From Oceanobacillus rekensis (GTDB lineage: Bacteria > Bacillota > Bacilli > Bacillales > Amphibacillaceae), in NCBI RefSeq assembly GCF_002153375.1, contig NZ_MTBQ01000003.1:620001-684000 (forward strand): DNA of 64,000 bases, written 5' to 3'. This document shows, piece by piece, positions 35,139 to 44,084 of this stretch. A program made the translations under genes and the position numbers. Numbering within the stretch: the stretch's first letter is position 1; the number at the start of each line of letters is the position of its first letter. The notes below the pieces were generated by a model. It searched no databases. It worked only from the letters and a program-made list of their open reading frames with translations, and was not told where the DNA came from.

Positions 35139-35321
35139 CTAAAACGGCAGGTTTTGAAAAAGCGAAATGGTTATAACTAATGCCGATAAAGATCCCGCAG
35201 ACAGTAAGGTTATCATTTTTCGCCAATTTATCTCTTTTGAAGGTTTTAAAGCCTCTTGGGAAACCGTAATCCATATCAAAGCAGAAACTATGGCTACTAT
35301 GACAATAACATCTTTAGACAT
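35139..35321 (-). CDS. 60-residue two-span membrane protein
   Basis: ATG 35321 has AAGGGAGT upstream (TTG 35327 is alternative). Segments at about residues 4-19 (DVIVIVAIVSALIWIT) and 36-55 (MITLLSAGSLSALVITISLF). The linker QEALKPSKEINWRKM is basic. Unknown family, similar in design to its neighbour at 34822. Confidence 0.5.
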   Translation of the reverse strand: MSKDVIVIVAIVSALIWITVSQEALKPSKEINWRKMITLLSAGSLSALVITISLFQNLPF

Positions 35322-35535
35322 ATTCAATACTCCCTTGATTTATATTTTGTTTAATTTTAAACAAGTATTATTCCGTTAAATTACCTTATGTACGAATTAG
35401 AAAAATTTATGTTTCACTATTAAACAATCCTGCCATTTTTTAGGTATGATTATCTGCTCTTTAGGAATTGATTTGTAACTGTGTCAAAAAAGATCTTCTT
35501 GTCTATTGAAAATAAATATATTTATTATTAATAGT

Positions 35536-35570
35536 TAAAAGCCGCATTCTTCTACCTGAAAAATGCGGCT
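35536..35570 (-). terminator. terminator of the TetR-ABC operon
   Basis: AGCCGCATT / AATGCGGCT, 9-bp stem followed by TTTAACTATT on the minus strand, about 160 bp after the permease stop. Confidence 0.75.
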
Positions 35571-35729
35571 AATTCAAAAAACAATACTTTACTCTTCACA
35601 TTCTCTCGACCAGCACACATAAGATTTTGGGGGGAAAAAGTTATTTACCACTGTTCAACACTCACGCTCGATTCCTTGTAAGCCTTGGCATGAGGTCTTG
35701 AATAAATTCCACTTACTTCTCGGACAATA

Positions 35730-37343
35730 TTAAGCCCCTTCAATCATATCCCGTCTCTTATAACCAAGATAACCAAGTATCATCAAAACGATGCTAATCA
35801 CGGTTATCATAATGAAAATTAGTGCATCAAACTCTTCAATTGGCATTTTAGGTATCCAGCTTTGAATGGCTGTTTTTGAAAACCATTCTGGTAAGTCTAA
35901 TATACTACCAAAGTAGTTTAGAAGAAAGGAATAGGCAAGATAAATATACACCACTTTACCTAGTTTCGGTGCCCAACCGAGAGCTAAAGCTGCAAGACTA
36001 GTAAAGAATAATACGGATGGTAAGAAGTTGAAGCCAGCAGCAAGAAAATCAAATATATCCATCGTTAATTTATCCCCCATGCTAGCTATAGCTGTACCCC
36101 CAAGACTGCCTGCAGCTAATAGAATTCCTGCTAAACCTGCAAAAACAGCTAAACCAATACTGGTCCAATAGAATTGGCCGCGGGTCACTTTTGTGGCATA
36201 AAGCTGACTTAAGTGTAATCGGCTTTCTTCAGAGAATAGTTTATTTACAATGGCAATTGGTAATATCGAAACCAAAGACATCATGACCATCATTATCGTT
36301 CCAGTGAATGATTCTTCAATAGAAATACCTGAATGCGTAAACATATCCTTCATTACTTCGTTACTTCCAAGGAAGGTTTGCATGTCTCCATAAATTGAGC
36401 CATAGGCCGCCCCCATAATAACAAAGGCAATCAACCAACTAATCATCACGCCTTTGTTAATCTTGATAAATAAACCACGGACAGACAGCAAGGATTTCTT
36501 AGCACTTTCTCGACCTTCTCTTTCAGGAAGATAGCCAGACCCCATATCGCGAGCACCTTCAAGCCTAAAAGCAATGACCATCATCATTAAACTGAAAATC
36601 AAGGCAAAAATAAGAGGAATCCAGTTATTTTCCGTAAAGGGATAGGTTAAATATGTCCATCCTAAAGGATTAATCATGGATAAGTCAACATTGGAGACAT
36701 CTGTCCCCGCACGAACAATATAAAGCAGTCCTATAATTCCAAGTGCTGACCCTGTTGCACCAGATGAAGCAGGCATAATTTGTGCCATAACCAGAGCAAT
36801 CCCGGCGCCGAGAATACCAGCCATTCCGATTGAAGCCCCGAATAAAAAGGAACCTTCCACAGAAATCGTATCAACACCAAAGCTCATCATTACTCCACCA
36901 ATAAAAAGTGCTAATATAACATTGATGAAAAGGATTTCCATCATTACAGCAAGAGAATTTGCTTGACGACCAATTTGAAAGGAGCGCACAAGTTCAGTCA
37001 GACCAAGATCCTCTTCTTTACGCGTATGACTTATCACATGTAAAGCAGCGACGACCATTGCAAATAAACCACAGAATAGCAACATTTCGTGTGCATACAT
37101 TGCTCCTAAGGTGTAATCAACTGCCGCTTCAATTGGTGTAGGACCTACCATGGCTATCATAGCAGGGTTTAGTAATGTTTCGTACATTCCCAACAATCCC
37201 TGGCCTTTTGCTATTTCTTCAAAAGCTGGAACAAAAGCAGCTGAAAATAAACCAAGTCCTAAAACCCAAACAATTATTTTTTTCAAATCGCGTTTTAGAT
37301 ATTGCAGAAACAGTGTATCCCAACCTGCAAATTTTTCTTTCAT
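35730..37343 (-). CDS. ABC exporter permease (polyketide-antibiotic-exporter type)
   Basis: 537 residues with about 12 hydrophobic segments in two repeats of six, the layout of fused ABC-2-type permeases such as bacterial polyketide antibiotic exporters. Recognisable parts are WDTLFLQYLKRDLKKIIVWVLGLG at the start, PTPIEAAVDYTLGAMYAHEMLLF, and SRLHLSQLYATKVTRGQFYW in the second half. It forms the membrane channel partner of the ATPase encoded 25 bp upstream. Substrate unknown; a drug or antimicrobial compound is likely given the TetR control. Confidence 0.85.
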   Translation of the reverse strand: MKEKFAGWDTLFLQYLKRDLKKIIVWVLGLGLFSAAFVPAFEEIAKGQGLLGMYETLLNPAMIAMVGPTPIEAAVDYTLGAMYAHEMLLFCGLFAMVVAALHVISHTRKEEDLGLTELVRSFQIGRQANSLAVMMEILFINVILALFIGGVMMSFGVDTISVEGSFLFGASIGMAGILGAGIALVMAQIMPASSGATGSALGIIGLLYIVRAGTDVSNVDLSMINPLGWTYLTYPFTENNWIPLIFALIFSLMMMVIAFRLEGARDMGSGYLPEREGRESAKKSLLSVRGLFIKINKGVMISWLIAFVIMGAAYGSIYGDMQTFLGSNEVMKDMFTHSGISIEESFTGTIMMVMMSLVSILPIAIVNKLFSEESRLHLSQLYATKVTRGQFYWTSIGLAVFAGLAGILLAAGSLGGTAIASMGDKLTMDIFDFLAAGFNFLPSVLFFTSLAALALGWAPKLGKVVYIYLAYSFLLNYFGSILDLPEWFSKTAIQSWIPKMPIEEFDALIFIMITVISIVLMILGYLGYKRRDMIEGA

Positions 37344-37368
37344 CGTATTTCATCCTCCTTTCAGACGG

Positions 37369-38250
37369 TTATCCTTCATAATGACGCATGAACAAATCTT
37401 CAAGAGTCGGCGGCACAGATTCAAACTTTTTGACACCTAATTTGCTTGCTTCCATTAAAATATCATTGATATACTGATTATCCGCAGAGAATGTCGCTTG
37501 ATTATCTTTTTGTTTGAAATCAAATACTCCGTTTATACCAGCCATTTCAGCCACATCACCTTCTGTTGCCAACGTTACAGTAGAACGAGTCAAGTGACGC
37601 AGTTCATCGAGGGTGCCAGTTTCAACAATCTTACCTTGGCGAATGATGACAACCTTGTCTGCCAAGCGTTCTACTTCACTCAAAATATGAGAGGATAGCA
37701 GTATGGATTTACCTGCTTCTTTAATTTTTTCTACTTCTTCTTGAAAAATTGCCTCCATTAAAGGGTCAAGACCAGACGTTGGTTCATCAAAAATGTATAA
37801 ATCCGAATCAGTAGATAATGCTGCAATCAAACCCACCTTTTGACGATTTCCCTTTGAATATCCCTTGGCTTTTTTCTTTGGGTCCAATTCAAAGCGCTTA
37901 ATTAGATAGTCGCGCTTTTGCTTATCTCCCCGTCCATGCAATTTAAGGAATAAATCAATAATTTCCCCACCTGTCAACGATCCCCAAAGTGTCACATCTC
38001 CTGGAACATATGAAATGCGTTTGTGAATTTCAATGCTTTCTTTCCAAACGTCCTTACCGAAAATTTTCGCATTACCGGCATCACGATGGATAATTCCTAG
38101 CAAGATACGGATCGTTGTAGATTTACCAGACCCATTCGGACCAATAAAACCAACAACTTCTCCAGCATTTACCGTGAAATTCACATCACTTAACGCCTGA
38201 AACTTGCCGAAGTTTTTTTCTAAACCTTGAATAGTTATAATTTCTTTCAT
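37369..38250 (-). CDS. ABC transporter ATP-binding protein
   Basis: 293 residues. Walker A GPNGSGKST near residue 37, signature SKGNRQKVGLIAAL-type at about 135-148 (YSKGNRQKVGLI), Walker B LYIFDEPTSGLDPL and the switch His in LLSSHILSEVERLADKV. The C-terminal tail (ATFSADNQYINDILMEASKLG) is typical of drug-resistance ABC subunits. Start ATG has AAAGGAGTG. Middle gene of the tetR-ATPase-permease operon. Confidence 0.9.
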   Translation of the reverse strand: MKEIITIQGLEKNFGKFQALSDVNFTVNAGEVVGFIGPNGSGKSTTIRILLGIIHRDAGNAKIFGKDVWKESIEIHKRISYVPGDVTLWGSLTGGEIIDLFLKLHGRGDKQKRDYLIKRFELDPKKKAKGYSKGNRQKVGLIAALSTDSDLYIFDEPTSGLDPLMEAIFQEEVEKIKEAGKSILLSSHILSEVERLADKVVIIRQGKIVETGTLDELRHLTRSTVTLATEGDVAEMAGINGVFDFKQKDNQATFSADNQYINDILMEASKLGVKKFESVPPTLEDLFMRHYEG

Positions 38251-38320
38251 CGCACGGACACTCCTTTTTTAAGAATTTGATAGCGCTTGATAACGTGATT
38301 ATGGCTTTCCTATTTCAGTC

Positions 38321-38941
38321 TTATTTGTAAAAGCTGTGCTTCAGTATTTCAGAATATTTCTCCCATTCTTTGAGATATTGATCTCCAAATTCACCGACAT
38401 CTTCAAAGCTGTTAATTTGCTGGATGGCTTTATCCCCAAATCCAAACATTGTCCAATTAAGGATTTCAATTGCCTTTTCGATATCAATCTCTTCACGGAA
38501 CATGGTGTAATCAATATTTCTATAAATTATCTCTGTGCCTCGATCATAGATTGAATCAACTTTGTGCTTAATCATATCTTTTACTTCCTCCGACTCCTCT
38601 TGGGTGGAAGAAGCCAGGAAATCGAATACGTGAGGGAAATTTCTATGGATATGGAGCTTCTGTAATCCAATATTTTCGATTCTTTTAAATAGATCCGTTT
38701 CATTTAGATCTATTTGTTCATAAAGACTCTCGATAATTTGAATACCGTATTCGATTAAATATACATAAAGATCTTTCTTGCTAATAAAATAATTAAATAA
38801 TGAACCTTTAGATATTTTTGCCTCTTTTACAATTTCGTTTGTTGATGCTTTATCAAATCCGTTTTGGACAAATTCCTTTATTGCTACATTAATAATAAGC
38901 TCTTTCTTCTCTGCTTTTAATTTATCAAAGTTCGAGTAAAT
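38321..38941 (-). CDS. TetR-family regulator of the ABC exporter, likely ATT start
   Basis: The helix-turn-helix is clear: EKKELIINVAIKEFVQNGFDKASTNEIVKEAKISKGSLFNYFISKKDLYVYLIEYG. The only good ribosome binding site, GGAAGGAG, is followed 9 nt later by ATT TAC TCG (38941), aligning with the usual start of relatives; in-frame ATG or GTG is absent there. The alternative is TTG 38977, but it lies inside operator 1 and has no ribosome binding site. I take ATT as most likely. Two matching palindromes lie just upstream, so it should repress itself and the ABC genes. Confidence 0.8.
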   Translation of the reverse strand: MYSNFDKLKAEKKELIINVAIKEFVQNGFDKASTNEIVKEAKISKGSLFNYFISKKDLYVYLIEYGIQIIESLYEQIDLNETDLFKRIENIGLQKLHIHRNFPHVFDFLASSTQEESEEVKDMIKHKVDSIYDRGTEIIYRNIDYTMFREEIDIEKAIEILNWTMFGFGDKAIQQINSFEDVGEFGDQYLKEWEKYSEILKHSFYK

Positions 38942-38967
38942 GGTCGTGAACTCCTTCCGTTGATAAT

Positions 38968-38984
38968 TTGACCACAATGGTCAA
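38968..38984. promoter_or_regulatory. TetR operator 1 of the ABC exporter operon
   Basis: TTGACCACAATGGTCAA, a palindrome with 7-bp arms (TTGACCA / TGGTCAA), between promoter and start of the TetR gene. It is the inverse copy of operator 2. Confidence 0.8.
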
Positions 38985-39000
38985 TTTAACTTTAGCATTA

Positions 39001-39017
39001 ATGACCATTGTGGTCAA
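39001..39017. promoter_or_regulatory. TetR operator 2, overlapping the -35 of the ABC operon
   Basis: ATGACCATTGTGGTCAA. On the minus strand its start, TTGACC, is also a good -35 box, spaced 17 nt from TAAAGT, a weak -10. Binding here would block the promoter directly. Confidence 0.75.
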
Positions 39018-39306
39018 TATAAAATAAAAAAGAACCCATTTTAAAAAGGAAACGGATTCTTTCTATGTGAATTTAGATACAATTTTCATTAATAAGTTTG
39101 CTCATGTTCTAGCTTATGTTGTTCCACAATCTGGCCCGAATGCTGAACAAAAGATGAATAGGACTTTTTCACTAACCTGCTAGATAGCACAATAAAAGGC
39201 GACTGCTCTTATTGTCCTATTCTGCCATTATAGTTTAAGACTGATGCTAACTTTGTAAAATCATTTTTTGAAACTTACTTGGTGTTACGTACACCCCTTC
39301 ACAATC

Positions 39307-39867
39307 TTATAAACTGATACCTGTCCAAAAGATATCCCATGTTATTTCTTGTAATTTTTCATACTTTCTACTATCTTCATATACTAATTGAATATCCAGT
39401 CCATCTAACAATGCAACAAAAGCCAGAGCACACTCTTTCGCACTTATACGGAATGTTTGTTTTGCAAAGCAAGATTCTAATGTACCAGTCAAAATATTTA
39501 TATATTTATATGGTTTTTGGATAACATCTTCATACATCTCATCCGGTACAAGAAAAGAAATTGTTAGCATTAGTTGTGTATTTGGATTTGTTTGAAACCG
39601 TACTTTATGTTCCGTTAGAAAGTGATATAATTGCTGCTCAATCGGTTTCTCTGCATGTTGCAGAAAATAATGCTTAATAAATTGCACTTCTTCTTCTACA
39701 GCTTCCTTATACACTTCTTGAAATAACAATCGTTTATGCGGAAAATGGTATGCAAGTGATTGTTTGCGGATGCCTACTTCTTCTGCAATTTGGGAAAGCT
39801 TCGTCCCCTCATAACCAAATTTGTTAAAATGAGAGATAGCAATTTTTTTAATTTTTCCTTTACTCAA
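39307..39867 (-). CDS. TetR-family regulator of the MFS pump
   Basis: 186 residues. Helix-turn-helix: KIKKIAISHFNKFGYEGTKLSQIAEEVGIRKQSLAYHFPHKRLLFQEVY. It lies 23 bp downstream of the MFS gene in the same unit, and two perfect palindromes upstream of that gene are the obvious binding sites. Ribosome binding site AAGGGGAG. It should sense the pump substrate and derepress the operon. Confidence 0.85.
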   Translation of the reverse strand: MSKGKIKKIAISHFNKFGYEGTKLSQIAEEVGIRKQSLAYHFPHKRLLFQEVYKEAVEEEVQFIKHYFLQHAEKPIEQQLYHFLTEHKVRFQTNPNTQLMLTISFLVPDEMYEDVIQKPYKYINILTGTLESCFAKQTFRISAKECALAFVALLDGLDIQLVYEDSRKYEKLQEITWDIFWTGISL

Positions 39868-39890
39868 AAATAACTCCCCTTTCTTCTACA

Positions 39891-41075
39891 TTATGCAGTA
39901 CGCCTTTTAACATAAAATATAGATAACAATAGGAATAATACATAGGCACCAATTGAAATATAAAATACTGCTGCATATGTATTATACACTTGTGCTACTA
40001 TCCCGAGTGCCATAGCCCCAATACCAATACCAATGTCGAAAAAGTTAAAAAACGATGCAACTGCGTTCTCATGCTCATGTTCTTCAACTGAACTGATACA
40101 CCAAGCTTGAATTGCAGGGAAAATCGCACCAAAACCAATACCATAGAGAAACGCAGCAATCAAAAACTGCACATCATTTTGTACAAACACAAGTAAAACA
40201 AGCCCAGTCATCGCAACTAATCCAAACAAAATTAACATAAGACCTGGACCAAAGCGGTCATACATTCTGCCAGAGAACAAACGTACAACAAGTCCTGCTA
40301 GTGCTACTACTGTAAAGAACAAAGCTACTTGATCAAGCCCTTTTTCAATAGCAAATAATGCTATAAAGGACATAATCCCACCTGCAGCAATTCCTATTAG
40401 TGCAATAAGAATCGATTGAAATAGCACTCGTTTTTCAATTAATTTAAATTGAATAGCCGGTGTTGGTTTCTTCTCTAAGCTTTTTGAAACCGTTGATTTA
40501 CGCGATATAAACAATGTAATGAGTAACGTCAACAACATAAACGCCATTCCGCTCATGAAAAGTCCTTTGAAATCCCATATTTCCAGAAACATTACACCAA
40601 CTAGTGGTCCAACGGAAACCATGGTCGTTTCTCCTACACCAAAATATCCAATCCCTTCTCCAAGCCGTTCTTTAGGAATATTTTCAGCAGCAATTGTTGT
40701 GAAATAGGTCGTCGTAATGCCAAAGCCAAACCCATGAAGAATACGAATCAGGACTAATGCCCAAACCTCTGTCGCTAAATAGTATCCACCAGTTGCAAGT
40801 GCCCCAATAGCTATGCCTATTACTAATAAATATTTTTTATCCATTTTCATTGCCATGATGCCTGTAAATGGTCGAATTAAAATGGCAGAAATCACAAAGA
40901 TTCCTGTTACAAGTCCTATCTGTGTTGCCTCGCCTCCGATACTTGAAACATAAAGTGGCAATGTAGGCGCAAGCATCTCAAATGCTAAAAATAAGAATGC
41001 ATTTGCTAACAAAACAAAAGTAAATGAGCGACTCCATAGCTTTGCTTTTGGTCGTTGATTCGCAATCGTAATCAA
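39891..41075 (-). CDS. MFS transporter under TetR control
   Basis: 394 residues, 12 membrane segments. The A motif is DKKYLLVIG-like in place (TGIMAMKMDKKYLLV), and the second A-like motif LFSGRMYDRFGP. Other blocks: LHGFGFGITTTYFTTIAAENIPKERLGEGIGYFG and FLYGIGFGAIFPAIQAWCISSVEEHEHENA. This matches the YfkF/YttB-type branch of efflux MFS proteins. First gene of a two-gene operon with its TetR regulator. Exports an unknown toxic compound. Confidence 0.85.
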   Translation of the reverse strand: MITIANQRPKAKLWSRSFTFVLLANAFLFLAFEMLAPTLPLYVSSIGGEATQIGLVTGIFVISAILIRPFTGIMAMKMDKKYLLVIGIAIGALATGGYYLATEVWALVLIRILHGFGFGITTTYFTTIAAENIPKERLGEGIGYFGVGETTMVSVGPLVGVMFLEIWDFKGLFMSGMAFMLLTLLITLFISRKSTVSKSLEKKPTPAIQFKLIEKRVLFQSILIALIGIAAGGIMSFIALFAIEKGLDQVALFFTVVALAGLVVRLFSGRMYDRFGPGLMLILFGLVAMTGLVLLVFVQNDVQFLIAAFLYGIGFGAIFPAIQAWCISSVEEHEHENAVASFFNFFDIGIGIGAMALGIVAQVYNTYAAVFYISIGAYVLFLLLSIFYVKRRTA

Positions 41076-41125
41076 TGATATTACCCCGCTTTCAAAAATA
41101 AAATTAATCCCATAATAATTACGTT

Positions 41126-41143
41126 ATCTGACTATAGTCAGAT
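41126..41143. promoter_or_regulatory. TetR operator, downstream of the -10
   Basis: ATCTGACTATAGTCAGAT, an 18-bp perfect palindrome, 25 bp from its twin. On the minus strand it follows the -10 box TACAAT, where it would block elongation or start of transcription. Confidence 0.85.
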
Positions 41144-41150
41144 TAATTGT

Positions 41151-41168
41151 ACCTGACTATAGTCAGGT
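41151..41168. promoter_or_regulatory. TetR operator inside the promoter spacer of the MFS-tetR operon
   Basis: ACCTGACTATAGTCAGGT, an 18-bp perfect palindrome. On the minus strand the promoter reads TTTACT, 17 bases of spacer made up almost wholly of this operator, then TACAAT. Confidence 0.85.
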
Positions 41169-41680
41169 AGTAAACTATTAAAAATATTTATTACATTTAT
41201 TTTTAATTTTTCCAATAGGGGGGGGTACCGCCAGAAAGTCGCAAATTTACAACGTTAAGGCTATTCCAACAACATGGCCCGATTGTTAAAGATAATCAGA
41301 CGGAACTCTATAGCTAATCTGCAATTTCGTTTAAGTACATTTCTTCACAGTCTCATAATTAAGTTTAACCTAATATATATCTGAATTTTTTATGAAATAC
41401 ATCAGTGAAACTGATTTTTCAAGAAATATAAAATTGCTTTTTTAAATGCTAAAAGCTCTGCTAACATGCAGAGCTTTTTATAATTTGTAAGTTAATTTAA
41501 TTATTTAATGTTTTGCACTTCAAAACGGAATCCTTTTCTTTTAAGAAGACTATACCAATAATAATATGTCTTATTAAGTCGTTGTCAAAAATAAAAGACA
41601 CTTTCTTCCACGAATGCGCGCTGAATAAAGTACGGTATATTTTATTATGTATATCTAACAGCACTATGAAGTAGAGCGTT
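41169..41680. other. gene-free stretch holding a variant hairpin-plus-tail element
   Basis: No gene. AAAAGCTCTG / CAGAGCTTTT (41451-41477) is a hairpin with a T-run, followed by the tail TTTTGCACTTCAAAACGG at 41512-41529. This is the fourth copy of the element seen at 22130, 47105 and 58970, with a different hairpin stem. A run of eight G lies at 41218. Confidence 0.6.
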
Positions 41681-42166
41681 TTATGCTCTTACATCCATTC
41701 CTTTTTTCATTGTGATAAAATCAGCTTCATCATTTGAAAATTCCCCTTGTTTAACAAAACCAGCTTTTTCATACAAATGGATTGCTCTTTTATTAAAGGT
41801 GGCAACGGTTAAACGAATGTCTTTGCCTTTATGGTTTTCTTCCACAAAGGTAAGTATATGTGAAAAGAATTCATATCCTTTTCCCTTTCCTGTTAATTCA
41901 GGTTTCATGCCAAGTCCAATATCCACGCAATCTTCATTGTAAACACCGACCATATCCCCTGCTGGCACTTGAGCAGATCTCCCCGTGCAAAAGAAACCAA
42001 TGAACTCACTTTCGGTATCAAGTGTCACATAATATTTACTACTTAGTAATTCGAGTATTGCATCGGATGTTAATATATGATTATAAAAGTCATATGGTTT
42101 TGGATACTTCCAGCACAAGGCATCAACGGCATAGTGCTGATTCATTTTTTTAATACTCAAAGACAT
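41681..42166 (-). CDS. GNAT-family N-acetyltransferase
   Basis: 161 residues. Motif A is VDIGLGMKPELTGKGKGYEFFSHIL (G-K-G-K-G pyrophosphate loop at about residue 93) and motif B TVATFNKRAIHLYEKAGFVKQGEF, as in RimI/YjcK-like acetyltransferases. The N-terminal part with YPKPYDFYN is typical of a Bacillus subgroup. Substrate unknown. Single gene. Confidence 0.85.
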   Translation of the reverse strand: MSLSIKKMNQHYAVDALCWKYPKPYDFYNHILTSDAILELLSSKYYVTLDTESEFIGFFCTGRSAQVPAGDMVGVYNEDCVDIGLGMKPELTGKGKGYEFFSHILTFVEENHKGKDIRLTVATFNKRAIHLYEKAGFVKQGEFSNDEADFITMKKGMDVRA

Positions 42167-42346
42167 AATCGTTCCCCGTTTCTAATATCACTTTAGTTTA
42201 ATTTTTCTATTTCCGTAATTCCTTAAGTGATGATTCCCCTCATTTTATGCTCTTGTATATATTCTATAATAATGATTATTTTCCTGCTTATGTTTTCTTT
42301 AACCAGAGCTAATCCCCAATAATAATCAAAGAGCCCTTACAAGAGC

Positions 42347-42376
42347 AAAAAAAAGAAGCTGTAAAGTCCCAGCTTC
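42347..42376 (-). terminator. terminator of the 34-residue gene
   Basis: GAAGCTG / CAGCTTC stem with an 8-nt loop followed by eight T on the minus strand, right after the stop at 42385. Confidence 0.85.
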
Positions 42377-42384
42377 ATCCATAC

Positions 42385-42489
42385 TTACCTGCGAATGTTT
42401 CTTCCTTGTTTCCTTTTATTCAAAAACTTTCTAATAAACGGATAAACTATTGGTCCATATTTAATGAGCCTTCTTAATAAACGTCCCAT
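42385..42489 (-). CDS. 34-residue basic amphipathic small protein
   Basis: ATG 42489 is preceded by GGAGGAGAAATC. The product is GRLLRRLIKYGPIVYPFIRK, then FLNKRKQGRNIRR: 12 Arg/Lys and no acid, with an amphipathic hydrophobic first half. Its own ribosome binding site and terminator show it is a real transcription unit. It might be membrane-active (toxin- or antimicrobial-like) or nucleic-acid binding; related small ORFs exist in bacilli as far as I recall, without known function. Confidence 0.65.
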   Translation of the reverse strand: MGRLLRRLIKYGPIVYPFIRKFLNKRKQGRNIRR

Positions 42490-42734
42490 GATTTCTCCTC
42501 CATTGCGGTAGAATCTGATTGCATATGTTTATATTTCCTTTAATTGCAGAATTTTAAACAATAAAGATTTTAGCCGTTCCAGACTAGCCTTCTCGAATCA
42601 CTTCAATTAATCTCTAAATAATCGATGCGATTTCGCTAATTTCATATTCAAACTCCCTCGCTGTAAGAGTTTTTGATAAGGACATCATAACACCTTCCAG
42701 CAAAAGAACTCTAGGCATATCTCTGTCTAGTTCA
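42490..42734. other. spacer with a coding-like fragment
   Basis: On the minus strand from about 42741 to the stop at 42614 one frame reads DELDRDMPRVLLLEGVMMSL, then SKTLTAREFEYEISEIASII. It looks coding but has no clear start, follows the gerA-type remnant directly, and is not a part of GerA that I recognise. Confidence 0.35.
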
Positions 42735-43489
42735 TCATTTAAAAATACAACTATCCATAATACCGTCAATGCTCACTCTTGATATCCTATTATTCACTTC
42801 TTCAATTAACGTTTTATCCGCTATTCCTTCTACATAAGCAATTACGACTTTCGTTTTGGTGTATTCCCCTACTTCCATCGATTTCATTTTTAACTTTGGG
42901 CTACGTATTCTTCTTCGCAGTAAGGAAGTGTTTACAGATAGGGATTCAATAAATCCATCCCGTGGACCTCTGACAACCGCTTCTGCCTGTGGCTCGTCGA
43001 TTGAACGCTTATCCGATTTTGCGAGTCCTAACGAAAATCCTATTTTTTGCTGATCTACTATGATTACTGGATTACTGAAGAAATCTCCCCGATACATTCC
43101 GAAAATGTTTTAACTTCTTTTACACTGGATACCGAAACGCTTTTATTTATTAATGTATCAACTTGGTAGTCTTTCTCTTCCGCCCGTTTCATAAGTGGGG
43201 AAAGTACACTATTATCAATCTCCTCAACACTTGAGAGACCTTCAATGTAAATAAGAATAGCTTTATCTTTCTTTCCAATGTAAAAAGACCGAAAGATAAC
43301 ATCCGAGCTATCGCTATAAATGGAGCGAAATTTGATTTCATTATCCGTTAAACGAGTAGAGAGCGGTTCTTGTTCATGAATGGATTGTTTCCCTACCTCG
43401 GTTTTATTTTTCTTTTTGGTGTTCGTTGATCTCCTTGACTTAATTTTGGATATTAACCGATTTGAACGTCCCTTATTCATCACAGACAT
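42735..43489 (-). pseudogene. gerA-family spore germination gene, frameshifted and truncated
   Basis: The first frame (43489 to 43064) gives the N-terminal hydrophilic start of a GerA/GerXA protein (DNEIKFRSIYSDSSDVIFRSF, KAILIYIEGLSSVEEIDNSVLSPLM). After a shift near 43085-43095 the next frame continues with DEPQAEAVVRGPRDGFIESL, NTSLLRRRIRSPKLKM and VVIAYVEGIADKTLIEEVNNR, all GerA signatures, then ends at 42735. The membrane half (about 250 residues) is absent. A dead copy of a germinant receptor A subunit; no B or C subunit gene is nearby. Confidence 0.85.
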
Positions 43490-43583
43490 CCCTTCTCATC
43501 AAAAAAAAAAATTCGTTATATCTTCGGTTTATACTTGGAAATTTATAGCTCATTACTACAAATAATATTTAAATGGAACTGTC

Positions 43584-44048
43584 TCATTTTTTTCTTTCCA
43601 GTTTGTGAATTAACATTATAAGGGTACGGATAAACATAATTAGAAAAAAGACACCGATAAATGTATGTACCCATGTCCATGTATGATATTCAAGCAAATC
43701 TGTATATCTTTCCAAAAGTACCTCAATGAACGTTAAAACAAAGGTAAATATTGCGCATTTTATAATTATGCTAGGATATCTTGAATAATATGTTACTAGA
43801 TAAAAGTAAATACAGATAACTGGAAGAATAAGATATTCATAAAGAAGGCTGGAACTGAAATGGTTACTCAAAAAGTTTATAGGATATTCGAGCATTTTTT
43901 CTTCTACAACTAGAACACCAAGAATAATGGAGAAGTAAGCGGTCAATAAAAAGATTAAAAGCAAATCTTTGGTTGGGGCTTTTCTAAAACTAAATAAGAG
44001 TAAAGCAATGCCAATGATGAGCGTTAACCATAAAATTATTTTTTCCAA
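43584..44048 (-). CDS. CBO0543-family membrane protein
   Basis: 154 residues, five hydrophobic segments. The stretch EYPINFLSNHFSSSLLYEYLILPVICIYFYLVTYYSRYPS and the ending YHTWTWVHTFIGVFFLIMFI match the CBO0543 family of Gram-positive membrane proteins, often found as tandem copies near sporulation genes. Function unknown. A decayed paralog lies directly upstream. Confidence 0.7.
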   Translation of the reverse strand: MEKIILWLTLIIGIALLLFSFRKAPTKDLLLIFLLTAYFSIILGVLVVEEKMLEYPINFLSNHFSSSLLYEYLILPVICIYFYLVTYYSRYPSIIIKCAIFTFVLTFIEVLLERYTDLLEYHTWTWVHTFIGVFFLIMFIRTLIMLIHKLERKK

Positions 44049-44084
44049 GTATAATCAGTCCTCCAACAATCATTTTAACGAGAG

